37,557 nucleotides of DNA from Baumannia cicadellinicola str. Hc (Homalodisca coagulata) (lineage in GTDB: Bacteria > Pseudomonadota > Gammaproteobacteria > Enterobacterales > Enterobacteriaceae), in the NCBI RefSeq assembly GCF_000013185.1, contig NC_007984.1, positions 582,136-619,692 on the forward strand. Reading direction: 5' to 3'. Positions 31,756-37,557 of this stretch are shown piece by piece. The notes under the pieces are model-generated. The model ran no database searches and was not told the origin of the DNA. It was given only the letters and a program-made list of their open reading frames with translations. The translations under genes and the position numbers were made by a program. The stretch's first letter is position 1; each line of letters starts with the position of its first letter.

Positions 31756-32973
31756 TTAAGAAAGTTTGTCGTATTCCATGCAATAAGAGCGTAATCCTAG
31801 ATGTAATGCCTTAGCAATTTTTTCTTGATAAGCACAGCTACCTAATAGTTTTTCTTCTAGTGCATTACTAATAAAACCTATTTCCACAAGCAATGATGGA
31901 ATATCTGGAGAACGTAATACTCCTAGGCTAGCATGTTCAGGATTTTTTTTGTGTAAGATACTAATCTCTCTTAAGTGCTTTAGTATATTTACTGCTATAT
32001 CATAGCCTACTCGCTGTGCATTACCAAATTGTAAATCTAATATTACTTGACTAAAATAGGGATTAGTCTTACCGCTTGCAAGCAAGTTACCTGCCCCACC
32101 TAGTAATTTTGCTTGTTTATCATTTTTTTCGAGCAAATTTGCTATTTCACTATTAGCTCTTTTATTCGAAAGTACCAAAACTGAAGCACCACGAGCGTGA
32201 ATATTTGGTGCAGCATCAGCATGAATAGAAACTAGTACACATGCTTCATGTTGCCTTGCTACTTCAGATCGACCCATTACTGAGATAAATTCGTCACCAT
32301 TGCGAGTAAGTACTGGCTTAAACATAGGATCTCTGTTTAGCATTACTTTAAGTTTATGGGCAATAGCTATTGTAACGTTTTTTTCTTTAATACCATGAGG
32401 ACCAATAGCTCCTGGATCTGGACCACCATGTCCAGCATCAATAGCAACTATTACTGTTTTAGTACTAATTTTTTTCTCTTTATTATTGATATTAGAATTT
32501 AAATTTTTTGTATTACTATTAGCATTAGTATTTAATTTCAATAATGTTTGTTGTTTCTGAAAATTAGATAATGGTGGTAGTGCTGTCCTAATTGTTACTA
32601 TCAGATTATAATAGCTACTAATTTTTTTTATTTTAATATTTATTTGTGATTTATTAATTAGCTCAAAAACAATACGAATACTATTTTCGCTTATTGGTGT
32701 ACTAGTTCTAATACATTTAATGAGATTATGACCGTTAAAATTTAGTGGCAACCTGTATGGTAAATTAAGTTCTTGGTTTAGATCTAAGACTAACCTTTCT
32801 GGATGATGCAGATAGAAAAAAGTATAAATAGGTGGCGTATTAAAGCTGAATATTACTATTGATTGAATTACATTATTAGTAACAGGTATATCACGTAAAG
32901 GCATAGCTATTGATGATTGAATTATTAAAAATCCTATTATAAATAACAAACATGAATAAAAGTAGGTATTCAT
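31756..32973 (-). CDS. amiB: N-acetylmuramoyl-L-alanine amidase AmiB
   Basis: Periplasmic zinc amidase that splits septal peptidoglycan during cell separation, activated by EnvC in E. coli. It has a signal peptide (about 1-23), then an AMIN domain (VIFSFNTPPIYTFFY through RIVFELI). An Asn-rich linker follows (about 145-172, NTNANSNTKNLNSN). The Amidase_3 domain has zinc ligands in AIDAGHGGPDPGAIG, the glutamate of GIKEKNV, SIHADAAPN, and catalytic E in LVEIGFISN. It has 405 residues against 445 in E. coli and ends just after the catalytic domain, with no LysM domain seen. It lies upstream of mutL, as in E. coli. Confidence 0.95.
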   Translation of the reverse strand: MNTYFYSCLLFIIGFLIIQSSIAMPLRDIPVTNNVIQSIVIFSFNTPPIYTFFYLHHPERLVLDLNQELNLPYRLPLNFNGHNLIKCIRTSTPISENSIRIVFELINKSQINIKIKKISSYYNLIVTIRTALPPLSNFQKQQTLLKLNTNANSNTKNLNSNINNKEKKISTKTVIVAIDAGHGGPDPGAIGPHGIKEKNVTIAIAHKLKVMLNRDPMFKPVLTRNGDEFISVMGRSEVARQHEACVLVSIHADAAPNIHARGASVLVLSNKRANSEIANLLEKNDKQAKLLGGAGNLLASGKTNPYFSQVILDLQFGNAQRVGYDIAVNILKHLREISILHKKNPEHASLGVLRSPDIPSLLVEIGFISNALEEKLLGSCAYQEKIAKALHLGLRSYCMEYDKLS

Positions 32974-33107
32974 TAATTACAAACTTATTAAATGTAGCAT
33001 TTTATACTTTTGTACTAAATGCTTATATTTTAACTTGATGTGTTATTCTGCTAGCTTCTAGGTTCTAATATTATTGATCAATCTATCATGGGTCAAACCC
33101 CTATATC

Positions 33108-33142
33108 ATGATGAAACTCTATTGTTAATAGAGTTTCATCAT
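33108..33142. repeat. Perfect 16-bp inverted repeat with 3-base loop
   Basis: The left arm ATGATGAAACTCTATT and right arm AATAGAGTTTCATCAT flank the loop GTT. It lies between the tsaE relic and amiB, 135 bp before the amiB start. No T-tract follows on either strand, so it is not a classic intrinsic terminator. It could end the orn transcript, protect an RNA end, or be a by-product of decay. The rest of 32974-33107 contains nothing recognised, and no tRNA-Gly genes (present near orn in E. coli) were found. Confidence 0.7.
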
Positions 33143-33153
33143 ATAAGTATTTA

Positions 33154-33315
33154 TGTATGCCAATTAACTAAAATTTCTCTATTTATGCTATACAAAATGA
33201 CAATGATATACTGTCCAACGTTTTAATACATGCTGTTCTACTAAAGAATAGGTAAAAATAAGGTTATTACCTGAGATAATAACTTGATAACATAGTCAAT
33301 TTTATTGAGGTTTAT
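33154..33315 (-). pseudogene. tsaE: tsaE (yjeE) remnant
   Basis: This lies between orn and amiB, where E. coli has tsaE directly upstream of amiB. One frame (from 33315) reads INLNKIDYVIKLLSQVI, a decayed match to the Walker region DLGAGKTTFSRGFLQAL of E. coli TsaE (from memory). After a frameshift it continues GNNLIFTYSLVEQ then LKRWTVYH, matching GNVKSPTYTLVEP and LDNLMVYH. A stop follows at 33188, then LVNWHT in another frame (compare LVEWPQ). Walker A lysine context is lost, frames shift and much is deleted, so no functional protein can be made. TsaE is the ATPase partner in t6A37 tRNA modification. Confidence 0.75.
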
Positions 33316-33341
33316 TCATTATTTTTCTACTAAAACTAAGA

Positions 33342-33896
33342 TTAAATATTAGAACTAAGCAGGAGAAAATGTGCACGATAATATACTAATTCTGCTACTG
33401 ATTCACGAATATCATCTAAAGCTTTATGGCTATTTTTTTTCTTTATTCCTGCCATAATTTTAGGTTTCCATCGACGCGCAAGTTCTTGTAAAGTGCTAAC
33501 ATCTAAGCAACGATAATGAAAATAAGACTCTAGTATTGGCATATAACGGTAGAGAAAACGACGATCTTGACTTATACTATTTCCACAGATAGGTGATTTA
33601 CCTGCTGGTACCCATTCTTGCAAAAACGCAATAGTTTGTGCCGCTGCTGTTTCTTCATTTAATGTACTCTTACGAACTTTTTCTATTAATCCATTAGCAG
33701 TATGTATACGTATATTCCATGTATTCATTAATTTAAGTTGTTCTTCTGACTGATGAATAGCTAAAACTGGACCTTCTGCTATTATATTAAGGTTAGCATC
33801 AGTAATTAATGTAGCTATTTCAAGAATACGATCTTGCTCAGGATTAAGACCTGTCATTTCTAGATCTATCCATATTAGGTTATGGAGTGATATCAT
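33342..33896 (-). CDS. orn: Oligoribonuclease
   Basis: 3'-5' exonuclease of the DEDDh family that clears dinucleotides at the end of RNA decay; essential in E. coli. Motifs are WIDLEMTGL (D11, E13), the [18 protein letters not shown] segment and the closing [17 protein letters not shown]. It has 184 residues against 181 in E. coli. Start [13 protein letters not shown] fits the family. In E. coli rsgA and psd are divergent from orn; here rsgA is gone and psd lies 375 bp away. Confidence 0.96.
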   Translation of the reverse strand: MISLHNLIWIDLEMTGLNPEQDRILEIATLITDANLNIIAEGPVLAIHQSEEQLKLMNTWNIRIHTANGLIEKVRKSTLNEETAAAQTIAFLQEWVPAGKSPICGNSISQDRRFLYRYMPILESYFHYRCLDVSTLQELARRWKPKIMAGIKKKNSHKALDDIRESVAELVYYRAHFLLLSSNI

Positions 33897-34271
33897 TTTA
33901 GTATTAAGATCTTTAATAAAGTATATGATGTACCTTTTGCTAATGAAGCAATATTTAATTACTATGTTTGATAGTTAAATATCAAACTATAATAAAAATT
34001 TATAATGAAAAAATCTCTTGATCTAGAGTAAAAATTCATCCAAAAGAAAAATATAATTATAAAAAAATAGTTAATTATAAATTATAAGATGATTGATCTA
34101 TCTATTCAATAGATTCCTAAACTATGTAACAATAATTTTTAGTTAGTATTTATATATTTACTCATCCCTGTACTATACTAAATGATAAAATAAATAACAC
34201 GATGATATTTTAGTCGTATGGGTAATTATATACTTCCTAAGTAATAACATTATAAGAGGTTACTTATATAC
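33897..34271. other. 375-bp very AT-rich intergenic stretch where rsgA is missing
   Basis: In E. coli rsgA lies between orn and psd. No RsgA motif was recognised in any frame. The stretch contains a hairpin GTTTGATA / TATCAAAC (33966-33987, 6-base loop) and must hold the promoters for the divergent orn and psd, but none stands out from the AT-rich background. A short frame at 34005 (MKKSLDLE, then a stop) could be an rsgA start relic, but the evidence is too thin to call. Confidence 0.6.
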
Positions 34272-35150
34272 GTGCTTTATATTATAAAGCCATTTTTGCA
34301 AAAATTAAGATACTTACTTCAACTATTATTAACCCAGATAGTAGGTTGGAGTGCTGAATGTCATGGTAGTTGGTTTACTAGAATTATCATTAAGTTATTT
34401 ATATTATTTTATAAAGTTAATATGCAAGAATCACTACAGCAAGATATCGCTTTTTATAAAACATTTAACGCTTTTTTTATTAGATATCTCAATAAAAATG
34501 CTCGTCCAATTAATTCTAATCCATCAGTGATAGTGCAACCAGCCGATGGTATTATATCACAATTAGGAACCATTCAAGATCATCTAATATTACAGGCAAA
34601 AAAACATTTCTATAGTTTAGAAGCTTTACTTGCTGGGCAAACTAGAATTATTAATTACTTTCGTTGCGGTAATTTTACGACAATATATCTCTCTCCTAGA
34701 GATTATCACAGGGTCCATATGCCTTGTAACGGTGTCTTACGTCAAATGATTTATGTACCAGGTAATTTATTTTCTGTTAATCCTTCCATGGTCACTCATG
34801 TTCCTAATTTATTTGCTCGTAATGAGCGAGTAATTTGCTTATTTGATAGTAATTTTGGTTTAATAGCACAAATTCTTGTTGGTGCTACTATTGTAGGTAG
34901 TATCGCAACCATCTGGTCTGGTACCGTCATGCCACCGCGAGAAAAAGTCATTAAATGTTGGCATTATCCCAAATTCGGAGATAAAAATGCAGTTATCTTA
35001 CTTAAAGGTCAAGAAATGGGATACTTTAAGCTTGGTTCTACCGTCATTAATTTATTCCGATATGGTAGAATAGAGTTATGCGATCACTTATATACTAATT
35101 GTATTACTCGTGTAGGACTACCGTTAGGTTATAGTAACAAAAAAATATGA
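34272..35150 (+). CDS. psd: Phosphatidylserine decarboxylase proenzyme
   Basis: Inner-membrane pyruvoyl enzyme making phosphatidylethanolamine from phosphatidylserine. The proenzyme cleaves itself at the LGST motif (residues 254-257), S256 becoming the pyruvoyl group; catalytic D92 (QPADG) and H149 (DYHRVHMPC) are conserved. It has 292 residues; E. coli is longer only in its variable C-terminus. The start is GTG with AGAGG about twelve bases upstream, a rather long spacing. mscM and rsgA, its E. coli neighbours, are missing. It is convergent with epmA; the 275 bp between them hold a 7-bp stem (35161-35179) and nothing else recognised. Confidence 0.96.
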   Translation: MLYIIKPFLQKLRYLLQLLLTQIVGWSAECHGSWFTRIIIKLFILFYKVNMQESLQQDIAFYKTFNAFFIRYLNKNARPINSNPSVIVQPADGIISQLGTIQDHLILQAKKHFYSLEALLAGQTRIINYFRCGNFTTIYLSPRDYHRVHMPCNGVLRQMIYVPGNLFSVNPSMVTHVPNLFARNERVICLFDSNFGLIAQILVGATIVGSIATIWSGTVMPPREKVIKCWHYPKFGDKNAVILLKGQEMGYFKLGSTVINLFRYGRIELCDHLYTNCITRVGLPLGYSNKKI

Positions 35151-35425
35151 TTACAAATTATTAGTAGTAATACTGCTAATTAGTTACTCAATTAATATAT
35201 TACAGCAAATTAATAATTTAATTTCTTTAGAGCTAAATATTAAGATATATACTCTATTGCATACAGAATAAATTGAGCAAAATAATCGAATGTTAATTCG
35301 TTCCGACCAATGATAACTTAGTACGAATCATCAATAGTTATTATCATGCTTCAGTAACCAATGATTTACTTCTGTAATAAGCTTAATATCTCAAACTAGA
35401 TGTTAATTTTAGGCAGAAGCCTTAA

Positions 35426-36409
35426 TTACGCATCTGTTACAGAAAAAGCCATAACTTCGCTAATATGCTTAGCTTTTAAAGTTAACATTAATAAGCGATC
35501 AATACCTAATGCTACACCTGAGCAAGAAGGTAAACCACATTCTAACGCTGCTAATAACTGTTCATCGATAAGTCGCGGTGGTCTGTTCATTGCTACTTGT
35601 TTATTATTTTCCTGCATAAAACGTTCACGTTGTAGGTCTGCATCAGTTAACTCACGAGAACCATTAGCTAATTCTATACCATGAAAATAAACTTCGAACC
35701 TTTCAGCTACTCGGTGATCATCAGAATTTAACTCAGCTAGTAATGATTGGGAAGCAGGAAAATTATAAATAAAAACAGGCTTATTATTACCAAGATGAGG
35801 TCTTACTAACATTAAAAATAAAAAATCAAGTAATTTATCACGGTCATTATATAGTGATATAGTACTACTAAGATTGAACTTAACTAATACTTGATTTAGT
35901 TCATCTAGCTCTGCTAATAGTGGATCGATACCAACATGTAGGCGAAAAACCTGTTGGTAAGACAACATCTCGGCACTATCGCAATGAATAATTGTTTGTA
36001 AAAAAATATTAACTTCATCCATAATATCAACCATATTATAATATGGTCTATACCATTCTAATAGAGTAAACTCTGGATTATGATAATTGCCGTATTCTTG
36101 ATTACGGAAGCTATGGCATATTTGAAAAATTGGACCACTACCTGCAGCAAGTAGACGTTTCATATGATATTCTGGACTAGTTATAAGATACATTGGCACT
36201 CCTTTCTCTGGTACTTTTTCTAAAAAATATAAATTTGTCTGGAAAGGAAAAAGATAAATGTCAGGTACTGTAGTATGACTCATAACTGGTGTTTCAACTT
36301 CTAGTAAACCACGATTTATAAAAAAAATTCTAATATTGTTTATTATTTTAGCTCTAATGAATAAATTATGAATAGAAGCACGAGGTTTCCAACTGATTAA
36401 TTTATTCAT
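35426..36409 (-). CDS. epmA: EF-P--(R)-beta-lysine ligase EpmA (PoxA/GenX)
   Basis: Class II LysRS-like enzyme, without an anticodon domain, that attaches (R)-beta-lysine to K34 of EF-P. Class II motifs are ETPVMSHTTVPD near residue 40, RIFQICHSFRNQE-like FQICHSFRNQEYGNYHNPEFTLLEWY (motif 2, given in parts: FQICHSFRNQE and HNPEFTLLEWY) and GVALGIDRLLML (motif 3). It has 327 residues against 325 in E. coli. It follows efp by 87 bp on the same strand; substrate (EF-P), ligase (EpmA) and aminomutase (EpmB) are all within 2.2 kb. Confidence 0.96.
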   Translation of the reverse strand: MNKLISWKPRASIHNLFIRAKIINNIRIFFINRGLLEVETPVMSHTTVPDIYLFPFQTNLYFLEKVPEKGVPMYLITSPEYHMKRLLAAGSGPIFQICHSFRNQEYGNYHNPEFTLLEWYRPYYNMVDIMDEVNIFLQTIIHCDSAEMLSYQQVFRLHVGIDPLLAELDELNQVLVKFNLSSTISLYNDRDKLLDFLFLMLVRPHLGNNKPVFIYNFPASQSLLAELNSDDHRVAERFEVYFHGIELANGSRELTDADLQRERFMQENNKQVAMNRPPRLIDEQLLAALECGLPSCSGVALGIDRLLMLTLKAKHISEVMAFSVTDA

Positions 36410-36496
36410 TAATATACCTAATGTAAGGAAAAATTTTGCTTCAGATCATAATAAAATACTATATATATATAAAATCTATATTTGATCCATCATCTA

Positions 36497-37066
36497 CTAC
36501 TTAACTCGTGATATATACATACTAGTACGAGTATCTACTTTAATTATTTCTCCTTTATTAATGAATAAAGGTACCTTAACTATTACACCAGTAGTTAAGG
36601 TAGCTGGTTTATAAATAGAGCTAATAGCATCTCCTTTTATCCCAGGATCAGTAGATAATACTTCTAATTCTACGAAGTTAGGTGGGACTACGGCAATAGG
36701 CTGGTCTTTCCATAAAGTTAATACACAAGGAGTTTGTTTGACTAACCATTTAGCATAGTCACCTACGGCTTTAGCATCTGCAGCAACTAGCTCGTAGTTT
36801 TGATTATTAATAAAATACCAGAATTCACCATTATTATACAAATAATTTAAGTGTCGATCGATAATATCGGCAGCTTCAACAGCATCACCAGACTTAAATA
36901 TTTTTTCAATTATTTTTTTACCAGAAAGTAATTGACGTAGACGTACTCTATTAAATGGTTGACCTTTTCCCGGTTTAACAAATTCATTTTCTATAATAGC
37001 GTATGGTTCGCCATTAAGCATAATTTTCAAACCAACCCGAAATTCATTAGTACGATAAAAATGCAT
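36497..37066 (-). CDS. efp: Elongation factor P
   Basis: tRNA-shaped factor that relieves ribosome stalling at polyproline stretches. It has three OB-like domains; the modified lysine is K34 in the tip loop [10 protein letters not shown], counted from the ATG at 37066, which reproduces E. coli numbering exactly. It has 189 residues against 188 in E. coli. A longer start at 37108 would overlap the divergent epmB start, so it is rejected. The C-terminus [13 protein letters not shown] is typical. Only 33 bp separate its ATG from that of epmB, so the two promoters must overlap the genes. Confidence 0.96.
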   Translation of the reverse strand: MHFYRTNEFRVGLKIMLNGEPYAIIENEFVKPGKGQPFNRVRLRQLLSGKKIIEKIFKSGDAVEAADIIDRHLNYLYNNGEFWYFINNQNYELVAADAKAVGDYAKWLVKQTPCVLTLWKDQPIAVVPPNFVELEVLSTDPGIKGDAISSIYKPATLTTGVIVKVPLFINKGEIIKVDTRTSMYISRVK

Positions 37067-37099
37067 AAGATTTTTCTTCAACAAATATGGTAATGAAAA

Positions 37100-37557
37100 A
37101 TGAAACATTTAAGAAGAAACAATTCTTCCGATAAAGAAGAATGGCTCAATGAACTTGCAGATGTCATAACTAATCCAATGGAATTATTGCAACAATTAAA
37201 GCTTGATCAAGATAAAAAACTACGTGAAGCTATAAAAGCTAGGCAACTATTCCCATTCCGTGTACCTAAAACATTCGTTAAACGTATGAAATATGAGGAT
37301 CCAACTGACCCATTACTCCGTCAGGTGTTAACGTTACCAGAAGAGTTTAAGCAACACTTAGATTTTAGCAAAGATCCAATAAATGAGCAGCAGTATAATG
37401 TTGCTCCAATGTTACTACATAAGTATTATAATCGTGCTATACTACTTGTCAAAAGTGGTTGTGCAATAAACTGTCGTTACTGTTTTCGTCGTTATTTCCC
37501 TTATCAAGATAATCAAAGCAATCAAGCTAACTGGAAACTAGCTATCGAATATATTAA
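37100..37557 (+). CDS. epmB: EF-P post-translational modification protein EpmB (lysine 2,3-aminomutase), 3' end cut by the window
   Basis: Radical-SAM, PLP enzyme that converts (S)-alpha-lysine to (R)-beta-lysine for EpmA (YjeK). The ATG at 37100 gives [20 protein letters not shown], placing the conserved W15-L16 exactly where E. coli has them. The [4Fe-4S] motif CxxxCxxC is C121, C125 and C128 in [18 protein letters not shown]. The frame is open to the last base with 152 codons visible of about 340; the PLP-binding part lies outside. No strong Shine-Dalgarno precedes the start. Confidence 0.95.
   Translation, partial: MKHLRRNNSSDKEEWLNELADVITNPMELLQQLKLDQDKKLREAIKARQLFPFRVPKTFVKRMKYEDPTDPLLRQVLTLPEEFKQHLDFSKDPINEQQYNVAPMLLHKYYNRAILLVKSGCAINCRYCFRRYFPYQDNQSNQANWKLAIEYI

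Noticed and set aside
33261..33284. Inverted repeat AGGTTATTA / TAATAACTT as a terminator of orn
   Set aside because: It lies inside the tsaE relic, contains a G-U pair and has no T-tract; better explained as former coding sequence.
32974..33341. tRNA-Gly genes expected near orn
   Set aside because: No cloverleaf, GGTTCGA-type T-arm or acceptor stem could be found.
34005..34031. Possible rsgA start relic (MKKSLDLE then stop)
   Set aside because: The position is plausible, but eight residues in AT-rich DNA are not evidence, and no GTPase motif follows.
37067..37108. N-terminal extension of EF-P from ATG 37108
   Set aside because: It would overlap the epmB start and move the modified lysine away from position 34.

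Overview
The window is a gene-dense, AT-rich (roughly one third G+C by eye) piece of a gammaproteobacterial chromosome. Protein sequences and gene order match the Enterobacterales so closely that nearly every gene can be named, but many genes expected between them are absent or survive only as fragments. There are no mobile elements, phage genes or CRISPR arrays. This is the profile of a long-term, genome-reduced insect endosymbiont. Retained cofactor genes (ribF, pdxA, folA) and the AT content would suit a sharpshooter symbiont such as Baumannia, but that name is an inference, not something the sequence proves.

Layout. (1) 1-15867 follows the E. coli 0-1 minute order: dnaJ (5' end cut by the window), rpsT, ribF-ileS-lspA-ispH, carA-carB, folA, then apaH, rsmA, pdxA and surA on the minus strand. 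fkpB, rihC, dapB and lptD are missing, and apaG is a broken remnant between rsmA and apaH. (2) 15916-17719 corresponds to the E. coli 59-minute block: bamE, rnfH, smpB and ssrA (tmRNA), with ratA absent or reduced to a doubtful relic. (3) 17747-37557 is the E. coli 94-95 minute region in one inverted run: cysQ, rplI, rpsR, priB, rpsF, rlmB, rnr, purA, hflC, hflK, hflX, hfq, miaA, mutL, amiB, (tsaE relic), orn, psd, epmA, efp and the start of epmB.

How the genes work together. Translation and ribosome quality control dominate: ribosomal proteins S20, L9, S18 and S6; IleRS; tRNA/rRNA modification (miaA, rsmA, rlmB); the EF-P beta-lysylation set (epmA, efp, epmB); and trans-translation (smpB, ssrA, with rnr). 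Envelope functions are lspA, surA, bamE, amiB, psd and hflKC. Metabolism is carbamoyl phosphate, adenylate, FAD, isoprenoid, folate and B6 synthesis, plus nucleotide clean-up (cysQ, apaH, orn).

The most unusual feature is hfq. A 24-bp minisatellite of ten full units plus a partial one spans its translation start. It moves the Shine-Dalgarno sequence 240 bp away from the ancestral ATG and adds, in frame, an 80-residue charged repeat (AHDRKDRI)n to the RNA chaperone. Other notable points are relics of apaG and of tsaE (a gene essential in E. coli), a tmRNA gene without an encoded CCA end, an RNase R without its lysine-rich tail, and mirror-image -10 regions between rpsT and ribF.
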